Below are positions 19,342 through 28,879 of a DNA stretch of 64,000 nt, in pieces (positions within the stretch are counted from its first letter, which is position 1; each line of letters starts with the position of its first letter). The notes below the pieces were generated by a model. The model was not told the origin of the DNA. It saw only the letters and a list, made by a program, of their open reading frames with translations, and ran no database searches. Position numbers and translations under genes: made by a program. Location: the NCBI GenBank assembly GCA_903889565.1, contig CAISYC010000059.1, positions 1 to 64,000 of the forward strand, given 5' to 3'. This DNA is from an uncultured beta proteobacterium. Lineage in GTDB: Bacteria; Pseudomonadota; Gammaproteobacteria; Burkholderiales; SG8-41.

Positions 19342-20409
19342 CTAAACCTTCTTGCGGTTGATTTCCAGCCGCGCATCGACCAGCGCGACGGTTTCGTCGA
19401 GCACCGCGGATTTTTCGCCCTTTTGCGCAGCGATCGTTTTCACGAGGCGGTCAACGCGCTCGATGTTGGGCGCGCCGGCAAACAATGCGCGCGCGGCCGA
19501 CGACGGTGTCACCAGGGATTGCGCTGCATTGGCGTATTTCTCGAACGGCACCATGTCGCTTTCGTCGGCGCCGAGACTGACGCAGAGCTTCTTAACCCAG
19601 TTGTAGACGGCGCGCGTGGCCTCGATGTCAGTGTGCACCGCTTCCTTGATCGAGCGTGCGGCGTCCTTCTGCACGCAGCGGTAGTTGCCGGCGATCAGCA
19701 TGCTCCACTTCGCGAGCGGCACGAAAATCGACTCGTGCACCTTGAGTTTGACCGGGATTTCGAGTTTCTCGCTGCCGGTGTCGAAGCGCGCCGCTTCGAT
19801 GTCCGCGGCAAGATCGCGCAGGATCTGGGTGTGCGCGTCGGAATCGAAGCGCGCCGCCTTGAAGTTGGTCGGCAGGCGCACCTGCAGCACGTTGACTTTG
19901 TCTTCCGGCGGACGGAAGGCCTGCGGGTCGGGGCTGCACAAGGTCATCAGTTTCGGATCGAAGTTGTCCCACACCGTGGCATCCGTGTAGCAGTCGCGCA
20001 GCTTGCTGACGTCGAGCCCCGGGATGCGCGCCAGGTACGGCAGCGGCGGCATGTTCATGATCGACATGCAGGGCACTTTCGATTTCGCCACCGCATCGAG
20101 CAGTTCACGCACGCCCGGCGAGCGGTATTGCGGCTCCTGCATCGCCAGCGCGACGAGATCGTAATCGGCCGGGTTGACGCCTGCAGTGCCGCCGGCGGTG
20201 ATCTTGCCCGGCAGTTTCTTCGAATTGATTTCGACCAGACCTTGGCGGCCCTTGATCGGCATGCGCACGATCGCGCCTTCGCTGTTCATCAGATCCGCCT
20301 CGGCCGGCAGGCAGATCAGATGGGTTGCGTGCCCTGCCATCGCCAGCTTGGTGCCGAGCAGCGAGCCGTATGACGCGCCCATGATGAGAATTTTGTATTT
20401 TTTGGCCAT
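19342..20409 (-). CDS. Ketopantoate-reductase-like Rossmann protein, unknown substrate
   Basis: A 355-residue protein with an N-terminal nucleotide-binding motif (ILIMGASYGSLLGTKLAMAG, residues 7-26) as in ApbA/PanE-like reductases, and a helical C-terminal half (KEAVHTDIEATRAVYNWV). The Gly pattern is GASYGS rather than the canonical GxGxxG, so NAD(P) binding is plausible but unproven. A Shine-Dalgarno AAGGGA precedes the ATG. It converges with the GGDEF-EAL gene, leaving 6 nt between stops. I cannot assign a reaction. Confidence 0.7.
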   Translation of the reverse strand: MAKKYKILIMGASYGSLLGTKLAMAGHATHLICLPAEADLMNSEGAIVRMPIKGRQGLVEINSKKLPGKITAGGTAGVNPADYDLVALAMQEPQYRSPGVRELLDAVAKSKVPCMSIMNMPPLPYLARIPGLDVSKLRDCYTDATVWDNFDPKLMTLCSPDPQAFRPPEDKVNVLQVRLPTNFKAARFDSDAHTQILRDLAADIEAARFDTGSEKLEIPVKLKVHESIFVPLAKWSMLIAGNYRCVQKDAARSIKEAVHTDIEATRAVYNWVKKLCVSLGADESDMVPFEKYANAAQSLVTPSSAARALFAGAPNIERVDRLVKTIAAQKGEKSAVLDETVALVDARLEINRKKV

Positions 20410-20529
20410 TTGAATCGTCCCTTGGGAAGTTGGCAGATAGGCGGAGCCAGGCCCCGTTGTCTGGAGGCCAGATGGTATTCAATTCGCCGCTGCGAAGCAA
20501 ACCGGCGCTTGCCCGTCAGCCAGACGCAA

Positions 20530-22122
20530 TCAGGCGGCGAGCGGAAAATGCAGCGTGAATTCGACGCCGCTGCCGTCGTCGCGATTGGCAGCGGCGACGC
20601 GTCCGCCGTGGAATTCGGCGATCAGGCGCACGATGTAGAGACCGAGGCCGAGATGGGGCTCGCGCGCCTGCTCGCCGCTTCTCACCGACACCATGGATTC
20701 AAACAGCCGTTCACGCATCGCGTCGGGCAGCAGCGGGCCGCGGTTGGCGAAACTCAGCACCGCTTCGTGCGTGTTCTTGACCAATGCGATGCGTACCGGC
20801 GTGTCGCCCGCACTGAAATCTGCGGCGTTAGCTGCGAGTTTGTCGAGCATTTGCGCGAACAGATCGGGCGCGCCCGACAATATGACTTCAGTATCGGCAT
20901 TAGCGAGTTCGAAGCGCCGTGCCGGATAAACACTGCTGTAGCCCTGCACGCAACCGGCGAGCACGGCGGCGGCATCGAAGCGCTCGCGTTCGCTGTGGTC
21001 GCCGGCGCGCACCAAATGCTCGAGGCGGGTTGCTTCCGCCATGCGCGTGAGTATGGTATCGAGCCGCGCGACGCCTTCATTCGCGCGTTCGACATAGATC
21101 TTTGCTTCGTCGGCGAGCGGTTGCAGGCGCAGGTTGTCGAGCGAGGAGCGCACGACTGCGATCGGCGTGCGCAGTTCGTGCGACAGGCGGCCTGCCATCT
21201 GTTCGAGGTAGTCGTTGTATTGCGCGAGCCGTTCGAGCACGGTCGAAAAACCGCGCGACAGATCGCCGATTTCGTCATGCGCTTTTTCGCCGGCGACGAG
21301 ACCGCGCACGCGGCCCTGCGAATCGATCGCGTTTTCCGCCTCGTCGCGCAGGCGCCGCAGACGCGATGACAGGCTGGAGGCGAAGAAGAACAGCGTCAGC
21401 GCGCCGACCGCGAAGGCGATTAAGGTCACCGCGGTCAATTGTTCGAGCGCTCGGCTGCCGAAACTGAGCACCGCCTGCGTGGTTTCCTCGACTACCACCG
21501 CGCCGACCACATTGTCGCCGACCCACACCGGATGCACCGCGGTGACGATGGCGGCGCGGCCATCGGCGGCCGGGCGCAGTCGCCACGACGGCGTGCCGTC
21601 GAGCGCGCGCTCGATTTCGCGGCCGCCGAACAGCGTGTCGTTCGGGATCACTTCCTCGGTCGCCTCGGGCGTATGCTCGTGCAGGCGGTCGAACAGCAGT
21701 TGCAGCGGTGCGCGCACCATGCGTTCGAGCGCGCCGAAGGCGAGCGTGCCCGGCGACTGCGGCGGCGCGTTGTCGATGCTGCCGGCGACAGCCACCAGAT
21801 GCAGTTTCGAATCGAGCAGCCAGATGCGCGAGCCGGCGCGCGCGAGGCCGGTCATCAGCAGCTGCATTTCTTCGCGCACCGGCCGCGGCGCGGCAGCAGC
21901 AGGGTCCGGCACCGCCGGTGTACGCAATTCAAGCAGGCGCGGCCGGTCCTGCAGCGCGGTGGCCACGGCGCGCGCGGTTGCGACCACCGTCTGCACCTGG
22001 TTGTCGCGCAGCATGTTTTCCATGGTACGCACGTAACGGTAGCCGACCCAGGGGATCACCAGCAGCACCAGCGTGACGAGCACGAGCTTGCTGCGGATGC
22101 CGAGCGAGAAACGCGGCGTCAT
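20530..22122 (-). CDS. Sensor histidine kinase (PdsS/CreC-like)
   Basis: A 530-residue membrane kinase. TM1 (about 12-28), a periplasmic domain of some 200 residues, TM2 (about 229-250), a HAMP linker, a phosphoacceptor box GRLSHELRTP with His315, and an ATPase domain ending in GLGLYIVRLIAEFHGG. The periplasmic region resembles kinases of the 'proteobacterial dedicated sortase system', but no sortase gene is visible here. It starts at an ATG overlapping the regulator stop by 4 nt. The signal is probably envelope-related, judging from the divergent SPFH/SH3 genes. Confidence 0.88.
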   Translation of the reverse strand: MTPRFSLGIRSKLVLVTLVLLVIPWVGYRYVRTMENMLRDNQVQTVVATARAVATALQDRPRLLELRTPAVPDPAAAAPRPVREEMQLLMTGLARAGSRIWLLDSKLHLVAVAGSIDNAPPQSPGTLAFGALERMVRAPLQLLFDRLHEHTPEATEEVIPNDTLFGGREIERALDGTPSWRLRPAADGRAAIVTAVHPVWVGDNVVGAVVVEETTQAVLSFGSRALEQLTAVTLIAFAVGALTLFFFASSLSSRLRRLRDEAENAIDSQGRVRGLVAGEKAHDEIGDLSRGFSTVLERLAQYNDYLEQMAGRLSHELRTPIAVVRSSLDNLRLQPLADEAKIYVERANEGVARLDTILTRMAEATRLEHLVRAGDHSERERFDAAAVLAGCVQGYSSVYPARRFELANADTEVILSGAPDLFAQMLDKLAANAADFSAGDTPVRIALVKNTHEAVLSFANRGPLLPDAMRERLFESMVSVRSGEQAREPHLGLGLYIVRLIAEFHGGRVAAANRDDGSGVEFTLHFPLAA

Positions 22123-22814
22123 GCCGGCGCGCGCCAGCGGTAGCCCATGCCGTAGACGGTGTCGATGCAGTCGAATTTCGCATCGACGGCGCAGAATTTT
22201 TTGCGCAGGCGCTTGATGTGCGAGGTGATGGTGCTGTCATCGACCACGATATGCGCGTCGCCCATCAGCGCCTCGCGGTCCTTGACGTGCCCCGGAAACT
22301 TGGCGAGCGCGTGCACGATCCAGAATTCGGTCAGCGTCAGATCGACCGGCCGGTTCTGCCAGGTCACGGCAAAACGCTTCATATCGATGCGGAGACTGCC
22401 GCGCTCGAGGAAATCCTCCGAGCGGTCCGGCTGCTGCATCACATCGGCGCGGCGGAACAGCGCGCTCACGCGTGCAAGCAGATGCGGCAGTGAGACGGAT
22501 TTCGAGAGGTAATCGTCCGCACCCATGCGCAGTCCGGACACGATGTCGAAGTCGCTGTCGCGCGCAGTCAGAAAAATGATCGGCAGCGTCGGCGACAGCG
22601 CGCGCAATTCCTGGCACAGCGCGTAGCCGCCGTCGAGATCTGCGCCGAGCCCGATATCGAGCAGCGCGAGGTCCGGCAGGCGCGTGCGCAGCGCTTCGGA
22701 GGCCGACTTGCGGTCGGCATGGGCGGCAACTTCGTAGCCGTGCTTCTTCAGCGCATCGGCATAGTTGGCGCGGATGGTCGGGTCGTCTTCGACGATGGTG
22801 ATGCGTTTGGCCAT
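22119..22814 (-). CDS. Response regulator, OmpR type (PdsR-like)
   Basis: A 231-residue regulator. The receiver domain has acidic residues ED(D) at 9-11, phosphoacceptor Asp53 in LALLDIGLG and the conserved Lys in YLSKS. The C-terminal winged helix contains LTLTEFWIVHAL and DTVYGMGYRW, typical of OmpR/PhoB DNA binding. YLSKSVSLPHLLARV resembles PdsR-type regulators. The Shine-Dalgarno AAGGGGAAA is strong. It is the first gene of the pair with the kinase at 20530-22122. The divergent region 22815-23001 is the natural place for an autoregulated promoter that could also control the SPFH cluster. Confidence 0.92.
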   Translation of the reverse strand: MAKRITIVEDDPTIRANYADALKKHGYEVAAHADRKSASEALRTRLPDLALLDIGLGADLDGGYALCQELRALSPTLPIIFLTARDSDFDIVSGLRMGADDYLSKSVSLPHLLARVSALFRRADVMQQPDRSEDFLERGSLRIDMKRFAVTWQNRPVDLTLTEFWIVHALAKFPGHVKDREALMGDAHIVVDDSTITSHIKRLRKKFCAVDAKFDCIDTVYGMGYRWRAPA

Positions 22815-23001
22815 GCATTTCCCCTTTCAGCGCGCCCAATATAACCCAGCGCGGGGCCCCGGCGGCGGCGCCCGGCGCACTGCCATTTTGTTGCCACAAT
22901 TGATCGCTGGTTTGCCCTTGCGGTGGCGCCGGCGCGCCCGAATGCAGGCATTAAATGCTTCCGTCGCCGCCACTTTTTTGGCGGCTTAACGGGAGACCAC
23001 C

Positions 23002-23154
23002 TTGGAACTGCACGCACAGACACAGACGATCCACAGCACGGCGGCGATTTCGCGCGAAATGTTCGGGCTCGCGCTCAGGGCGCTGGTGTCGGGCACCGCC
23101 TGCGCCGTCGTCGCCGGCGGACTCGTGGTGCTGCTCGCAATCAACAACAGCTGA
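23002..23154 (+). CDS. Small single-pass membrane protein upstream of the SPFH gene
   Basis: A 50-codon frame starting at TTG 23002 with a GGGAGA Shine-Dalgarno at 22991-22996 and ending at TGA 23152-23154. The product has a polar N-terminal 19 residues and then a hydrophobic helix (about 21-47: MFGLALRALVSG, CAVVAGGLVVLLAI). I infer it is real from the RBS, the clean amphipathic-to-hydrophobic layout and its position as the first frame divergent from the two-component genes. It is too short for family assignment and may be missed by gene callers. Confidence 0.55.
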   Translation: MELHAQTQTIHSTAAISREMFGLALRALVSGTACAVVAGGLVVLLAINNS

Positions 23155-23313
23155 TCGGCGCGCCGGGTGCTGCGGGCCGGTGATTGGGGCTTCGCGCGAT
23201 GCGATCGCGACGTGGCTGCCGTTCCGACCGGAATACGGAACGCGGCCGGTCCCCAGTTTCTGGCCCACAGCATCTGGCGCCAACAAACCATCTGAATTCA
23301 ACGGGAGAACATC

Positions 23314-24618
23314 ATGCTGCAACGTCTTAAAGTCATGGCTCGCGCGATCCGCGCGCGGTTTGCGGGCGGAATATCCAACAATGAAAAAGCTGCCGCGGCG
23401 GCCGACGCGCTCAAGGCCGGTGCCGCTCGTGCCGCCGCGGGCCTCACTGGTGCGCGTACCCTGCTGTTCACGCTCGGCGTCGCCGGTGCCGCTGGTTATA
23501 TGATTTATCAGCACCCGCCAGTCAAGAATATCGAGCCCGGCGAAGTCGGTGTGCGCATCAACCAGCTCACCGGCAACGTCAGCGAATGGCGCGACGGCAG
23601 TGTGTTCGTAATGCCGGGTCTGCACACGCTGCGGACCTTTTCGCTGCGCGACGAAACCTACCGGCCGGAGCAGATCCGCCGTGCCGATGGCGGCGCGCCG
23701 GTGCAGTCGGTCGAGGGGCTGTCGTTCGGCGTTGATCTGTCGGTGCGCTACGCGCTCGATTCCGCCGCCATCGCCGCCAACTGGAAAAACCTCAGCGGCA
23801 ATATTTCAAACGAAGTGGTCGAGCCGGCGGTGCAGGGCATCATCTACAAAACCTTCGCGCGTTACACCGTGCGCGAAATTTTCTCGACCAAGCGCGTCGA
23901 AATCCAGCAGTCGATCGAAAGTGAACTGAAAACCAAGCTCGCCGCCGACGGCATCGCGCTGCGCAGCGTCTATCTCGGCAAAGTCGATCTGCCGGCTGAG
24001 TACCGCCGCGGCATGGACGCGCTGCTGTCGGAGGAACTGGCGACCGAGAAAATGCGCTACACCCTGGAACTCAAAGACAAGCGCGTGAAGGAAACTGAAC
24101 TCGAAGGCGAGGCCGATAAAATGCGTCGCGAGAAAGCGGCCGAAGCGGCGGCGCGCGAGCAGATCATCGCTGCCAAGGGGCAGGAGGAGGCGATGAAGCA
24201 TGTGCTGCCATTCAAACAGCGCCAGATCGAACAGCGCCAGCTCGAAGCCGAGGCCGACAAGCAGTCGCGCATCCGCGTCGCCGAAGGCAGCGCGCAGGCG
24301 CGCCGCGTCGAGGCCGGCGGCGAAGCCGACGCGCGTCAGAAGCTCGCCGATGCGGAGGCCTACCGTCTCGAGCGCGTCGGCAAGGCCAACGCCGAACAGA
24401 TGTCGCGCGAGGGCATGCTGGTGACGCGCCACCCGCTGTTGATCCAGAAAACCCTCGCCGACAAACTGTCGGACAAGATTCAGGTGATTATCGCGCCGCC
24501 GCCGGCCGATGGCGGATTCATCGGTACCACGCTGCTCGGCAGTAAACAGCGCGCGGCACAGACGATGGCCGCGGCGCCGGCGCCCGCCGAAGAAGCCGAC
24601 GACAAGGCGGAGAAATAA
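23314..24618 (+). CDS. SPFH/Band 7 (prohibitin-like) membrane protein
   Basis: A 434-residue protein. A transmembrane helix around residues 50-67 is followed by an SPFH domain ([39 protein letters not shown]), then a long charged Glu/Lys/Arg/Ala coiled coil (about 240-350) as in prohibitins and flotillins. Such proteins form ring-like membrane scaffolds that often modulate proteases or envelope stress. The Shine-Dalgarno GGGAGA is strong. The next gene begins 2 nt after its stop, so they form an operon, probably with the small membrane protein upstream. Confidence 0.9.
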   Translation: MLQRLKVMARAIRARFAGGISNNEKAAAAADALKAGAARAAAGLTGARTLLFTLGVAGAAGYMIYQHPPVKNIEPGEVGVRINQLTGNVSEWRDGSVFVMPGLHTLRTFSLRDETYRPEQIRRADGGAPVQSVEGLSFGVDLSVRYALDSAAIAANWKNLSGNISNEVVEPAVQGIIYKTFARYTVREIFSTKRVEIQQSIESELKTKLAADGIALRSVYLGKVDLPAEYRRGMDALLSEELATEKMRYTLELKDKRVKETELEGEADKMRREKAAEAAAREQIIAAKGQEEAMKHVLPFKQRQIEQRQLEAEADKQSRIRVAEGSAQARRVEAGGEADARQKLADAEAYRLERVGKANAEQMSREGMLVTRHPLLIQKTLADKLSDKIQVIIAPPPADGGFIGTTLLGSKQRAAQTMAAAPAPAEEADDKAEK

Positions 24619-24619
24619 C

Positions 24620-26107
24620 ATGGGCCTCAATCAGATTGCGAGCCTGCTTCTGGTGCTGAGTAGTTTCTTCGCGCCGTTGGCCACCGCGATGGCGGCCGTC
24701 ACCGGCATCATCGTGCGCGACCAGGTTTCATTGCGCGCAGCGCCGCGCGACTCGGCGCAGCAACAGGCGCTGCTGTGGCAGGGCGAGGCGGTCGAGATCC
24801 GCGGCGAGCGCATGGACTACCTGCAGGTCTGGGATTACCGGCGCGAACGCGGCGGCTTCGTGCGTGCCAATCAGGTGCGGCGCACGCAACTCACGGCCGC
24901 GGAAACACCGGAGTTGCTGGCGATTCTGCGTTTCGTGCGCGAGACGGCGGGTGCAGAGGCGCTCGGCATCGGGGTTGCCGCGGCGTTTATCCAGGCCGCG
25001 CCCGCTGACGTATTGCAGGGCGAGTCGGGGGTTGAGGTGCTCGATGCGTTGGGCACGGTCGCCGAACGGCTGGCGCGCCGCGCCAGTGCCGGCGGCACGG
25101 TTTCGCGCAATGCCGAGAGTGCGCTGGCGGCGCATCTGGATGTTGCCGCGCGTTACGGCGTGAACTTTGTGAGTTACGAGCGCGACGGCCGCATGCAGAT
25201 TTGTTACGACGGCGCCGTGTATCGCCGCGTGCTGGCGATGCGGGCGACCCCGGAACAGCGCGCGCGCGCGGTGCTGGGATTGACGCGCCCCGAGTGCATG
25301 GATCCGGAGCTGCGTGCATCGGAACACGCAAAGCTCGATGCCTGGCGCGGCGAAGTGCTAGACCATGTTGATGTTGCTACATTGCCCGGTTATCTGAAGA
25401 ATCGCGTATTGATGCGGCGTGCCGCAGTGTGGAGCGCGATCGCCTATCAACAGGCGCGGGCGGGTCAAGCGGCGGAAATCTCTGCGGCGCGCGCGCTCAC
25501 GGAATTTGCCGGCGTCGCGAAAACCGAATTGACCGACGAAGATATGACGGCGTTCAATGACACCGCGATGCGCGTCAATGCCACGCGCTGGGCGGCGCTG
25601 CCGGCAACGACGGGAACGGCGGCGCGCGGCGTGATCATCGTCACCGAACCGCGCCAGCCCGGCGAAACCTGCGTGCACCTGACCGATGCTAAACATGACG
25701 TCAAGAACGCGCTCGTCACCCGCTGCACTTACGGGCTGGTGTGGAACGGCTCGGGCACGCTGAATCGCGAAGGCAACGCGCTGGCACTCGCGGTACAGCC
25801 GATGGACGGCTGGCGCGAGCTGTGGGTGTTTCGCAAGGAGGGCGCGAACTGGACAGTCAGCGTATTGCCGCCGGCCGCCACCAGTCCGGAACTCGGTTAC
25901 GCCGAATTCGCCGGCTGGGTGCCCGGCGGCAAGCAGATGCTGGTGGCGCGCGAGGCGCGCGGTGACGGCAAATACAAACGCAATTTCGAACTGCTGCGCC
26001 TCGACACGTTGACGACCGAACGCCAGGCCGGCGACCCGTCGATCATGGGTTCGTTCCAACGCTGGCAGGACCCGGCGTGGAAGCGCAATACGCTGAGTTT
26101 GCGCTAA
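24620..26107 (+). CDS. Secreted SH3-like domain protein, function unknown
   Basis: A 495-residue protein with a signal peptide (about 1-26), then a bacterial SH3-like domain ([20 protein letters not shown] ... [18 protein letters not shown], about 27-85) of the kind that binds cell-wall peptides. A helical middle and a C-terminal beta-rich region ([29 protein letters not shown]) resemble a propeller-like repeat. The ATG at 24620 follows the SPFH stop by 1 nt. The in-frame upstream sequence is an SPFH shadow. It probably acts in the periplasm with the SPFH protein under PdsR-like control (inference). Confidence 0.75.
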   Translation: MGLNQIASLLLVLSSFFAPLATAMAAVTGIIVRDQVSLRAAPRDSAQQQALLWQGEAVEIRGERMDYLQVWDYRRERGGFVRANQVRRTQLTAAETPELLAILRFVRETAGAEALGIGVAAAFIQAAPADVLQGESGVEVLDALGTVAERLARRASAGGTVSRNAESALAAHLDVAARYGVNFVSYERDGRMQICYDGAVYRRVLAMRATPEQRARAVLGLTRPECMDPELRASEHAKLDAWRGEVLDHVDVATLPGYLKNRVLMRRAAVWSAIAYQQARAGQAAEISAARALTEFAGVAKTELTDEDMTAFNDTAMRVNATRWAALPATTGTAARGVIIVTEPRQPGETCVHLTDAKHDVKNALVTRCTYGLVWNGSGTLNREGNALALAVQPMDGWRELWVFRKEGANWTVSVLPPAATSPELGYAEFAGWVPGGKQMLVAREARGDGKYKRNFELLRLDTLTTERQAGDPSIMGSFQRWQDPAWKRNTLSLR

Positions 26108-26162
26108 GCCCGCGGTCTAAGCTGCGGTCGTTGCCGGTAGAATCGGTCACAAAAGGACAGGC

Positions 26163-27443
26163 ATGAATCAGCTTATGATTTCGCATCGACTACGGTCGGC
26201 CGCAGGTATGAAACGGGCGTATTGCCTGTTTTGCTTATGCCTGCTGGCCGGGCCGGTTATTGCGCAAACAACAAAAAATGTTTATCCGAATACGGGCATT
26301 TGCGCCGGACTGCCCAAAGTTGATTTGGCTACTCCCGCTGGGTTCTGCGTTGGCGTTGTGGCGCAGGGGTTCAAGTTTCCGCGCGGCATCGCGCCGTTGC
26401 CAAATGGCGATTTGATCGTCGCGGACCTCGGAGGCTGGACACCAAACAAAGGATCGGTCTGGTTATTGCAGCGCACCGCTTCGGGGTACAAAAAAAGGCA
26501 ATTGCTCGATCGAATCGATCGTCCGCATGGTGTTGCGATCGGGCCTGATGGCCGGGTCTATATCGGTGTGGTCGGCGGCATTTTTCGATTCAATTTGCGC
26601 GAGCCGAAAATCGAGTATGTGATCGGTGAAAATTCCGGCATCGCGGCGACGCCGAGCAGTGGCAGGCATCCGTTGACCAGTTTTGTTTTCGACCGCGACG
26701 GACAATTGTTCGTCAATGTCGGCTCGGAGAGCGACAACTGCGACAAGGATGACGTTATGCCAGATCCTGCGCGGCCCTGCGCGGAAACCACGGGGCGCGA
26801 GCCGCGCGGTGTGATTCGCAAGTACGCGATGCAATGGCCGGAAGGCAAAGTTGGCGCATGGGTGAATTTTGCCTCTGGTTTGCGAAATTCGATCGCGCTG
26901 GCGGCGCACCCGGAATCGAAGCTGCTGCTGCAAGGCGAGAATTCGCGCGATGCGATCAACCGCAGGATTCCCGGAATGGCGAACGATGAAGACCAGCCTC
27001 ACGACGAGTTGAACGTCATCGAGAGCGCGCAAAATTATGGCTGGCCTTATTGCTACGATAACGGCAAAGCAAGTCCCGAGTTTCCCGGCGCCGACTGCAG
27101 TCGCTACCGCAAACCTGCATTGTTGTTGCCTGCGCACGTGGCGCCATTGGGCATGATCTATTATTCCGGCAATGCATTTCCCGCGGAATACAAGGGCAAT
27201 CTGATTATTGCCTACCACGGTTATCGCAAGTACGGTCACCGCATCGTTGCGATCCCGGTCGACGTGCGAGGCGTTCCAAACGGTCCTACGCGTGATCTCA
27301 TCAGCAACTGGGAGCCGCGCAAAAATCAACCGAGAGGTACGCCGGTTGATGTCAGGACCGGCGCCGATGGCGCTCTTTATATCAGCGAAGACCGAAACGG
27401 CACGATACTCAAGCTCGTGTACGAAAATCCGCCGCCGCGTTGA
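26163..27443 (+). CDS. Secreted sorbosone-dehydrogenase-like (PQQ-type) beta-propeller
   Basis: A 426-residue protein with a signal peptide (hydrophobic core around residues 18-34, cleavage near IAQ), then a six-bladed propeller of the glucose/sorbosone dehydrogenase superfamily. Evidence is FPRGIAPLPNGDLIVADLGG, DRPHGVAIGPDGRVYIG, and ESAQNYGWPYCYDNG near the C-terminus. Family members oxidise sugars or aldehydes in the periplasm using PQQ; cofactor use here is not shown. It starts at ATG 26163 with AGGACAGG upstream. It converges with the MmgE/PrpD gene, with 5 nt between stops. It could also be a non-catalytic propeller. Confidence 0.78.
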   Translation: MNQLMISHRLRSAAGMKRAYCLFCLCLLAGPVIAQTTKNVYPNTGICAGLPKVDLATPAGFCVGVVAQGFKFPRGIAPLPNGDLIVADLGGWTPNKGSVWLLQRTASGYKKRQLLDRIDRPHGVAIGPDGRVYIGVVGGIFRFNLREPKIEYVIGENSGIAATPSSGRHPLTSFVFDRDGQLFVNVGSESDNCDKDDVMPDPARPCAETTGREPRGVIRKYAMQWPEGKVGAWVNFASGLRNSIALAAHPESKLLLQGENSRDAINRRIPGMANDEDQPHDELNVIESAQNYGWPYCYDNGKASPEFPGADCSRYRKPALLLPAHVAPLGMIYYSGNAFPAEYKGNLIIAYHGYRKYGHRIVAIPVDVRGVPNGPTRDLISNWEPRKNQPRGTPVDVRTGADGALYISEDRNGTILKLVYENPPPR

Positions 27444-27448
27444 ACGAA

Positions 27449-28846
27449 TCAGCCGTGCGCAGCAAGCGCCGGCCGCCCGCTATTTTTCGGCAGCGTTGTC
27501 AGCGCGGAGAGTGCGCGCACGTCGGCAAGTGTTTCGATCGTCTGGATCGCGGCATAAAGCTTTTCTACAGTATCCGCCGGCAGCGCCATGGTCGCGCAGT
27601 TGACGAATTTTTCTTTCAGCAACGCGGGCGGCAGCGCGTTTTTCGAAGTGCGGCCGAAGGGCTGGTCGACTTTCTGTTTGAGCACCGTGCCGTTCTTCAG
27701 CGTGATGTTGACCTCGGCTGCGAAGTGATTGTCGGCCGGGAACTGCTCAGTCGTGTACGGCGCGACATGGATGCGCGGCAGGATCGCACGCACGGCCGGA
27801 TCCATATAGGTTTCCCCCTCGAAGTGCGGCAACGCGACTTTGCGATTGACGAGCGCGCGCGACAGCGCGTACTGCACGCTGAACTTGGCGTCGAAAGTGC
27901 TCAGCGGATCGGGCCGGTTGGTGTGCTCGAGGCGGCGCTTGTGCGTCCATGAATCGATGCGCGTCACGTCGTCGGGTTTGAGATCGTGCTCGCGCACCAG
28001 CATCAGCATGGCGTCGATCGCGGGATGGGTGCTGCCGCAGCAGGGATATTGCTTGATCGCGATGCCCGGCTCGATGATGTCCCAGGGCTTGCCCCAGGCC
28101 GGCAGGATTTTCGCGGCGTCGTAGTTGCCGGCGCCGTTGAAGACCTCGAAGTAACCCTGATTGTGCTCGAAGGCGACGGCGCTGGCGGTGAAACCGTCGC
28201 GCGCGAGCAGCGCGGCGAACAGACCGCTGCGGTTGCAATGGCCGACGTGCAGGGGTTTGGTCATGGTGCCGAAGTTCGATTTGACGCCGGCGGCGAGCGA
28301 GGCCGCGATCGACAGCACGGTGGCGGTCTGTTCGTCGGAGAGTTTGAGCAAATGCGCGCAAGCGGCGGCGGCGCCGAACACGCCGATGGTCGTCGTCGGA
28401 TGCCAGCCGCGCGTGTATTGATAAAAATTCACGCCCATCGAAATTTTGCACTCGGCTTCGAAACCCGCGACGTAGGCGGCGACGAAGTCGCGGCCGCCGG
28501 CGCCGATCTCGTCGGCGAGCGCAAACAGCGCCGGAATGATGGGTGCCGACGGATGGCCGCCCAGCGTGTTGTTGCAATCGTCGAAGTCGAGCGCGTGCGA
28601 GGCGGTGCCGTTGATCAGCGCGGCGTCGAGCATGCCGACTTTTTCAGCGCTGCCGAAGACATACGCCGGCCCGCTCGCCGAACCGAGCGACCGCGCGCAG
28701 ATGCGTGCCGACGGATCGGCGGCGCCGGCGATGGTGACGCCGACGGTGTCGAGGATGCCGACCTTCGCCCAGTGCAGGGTGTCCGCGGGCAATGAATCGA
28801 AGGTGGTGGCGTTGATCAGTCTGGCGAGTTCGAGGGCAAAGGGCAT
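27449..28846 (-). CDS. MmgE/PrpD family protein
   Basis: A 465-residue full-length MmgE/PrpD protein. Conserved blocks include KVGILDTVGVTIAGA, NGTASHALDFDDCNNTLGGHPSAPI (central active-site region), and QYPCCGSTHPAIDAM with two Cys. It probably isomerises, dehydrates or decarboxylates a small carboxylate. It is transcribed away from 28.9 kb together with the TctC gene at 28880-29851, which lies 33 nt upstream on the same strand. This reproduces the TctC-MmgE pairing seen at 1.1-3.4 kb, but in reverse order. Confidence 0.87.
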   Translation of the reverse strand: MPFALELARLINATTFDSLPADTLHWAKVGILDTVGVTIAGAADPSARICARSLGSASGPAYVFGSAEKVGMLDAALINGTASHALDFDDCNNTLGGHPSAPIIPALFALADEIGAGGRDFVAAYVAGFEAECKISMGVNFYQYTRGWHPTTTIGVFGAAAACAHLLKLSDEQTATVLSIAASLAAGVKSNFGTMTKPLHVGHCNRSGLFAALLARDGFTASAVAFEHNQGYFEVFNGAGNYDAAKILPAWGKPWDIIEPGIAIKQYPCCGSTHPAIDAMLMLVREHDLKPDDVTRIDSWTHKRRLEHTNRPDPLSTFDAKFSVQYALSRALVNRKVALPHFEGETYMDPAVRAILPRIHVAPYTTEQFPADNHFAAEVNITLKNGTVLKQKVDQPFGRTSKNALPPALLKEKFVNCATMALPADTVEKLYAAIQTIETLADVRALSALTTLPKNSGRPALAAHG

Positions 28847-28879
28847 GTTGGTTTCCGATCTCTAAAAAATTGCTGCAGT

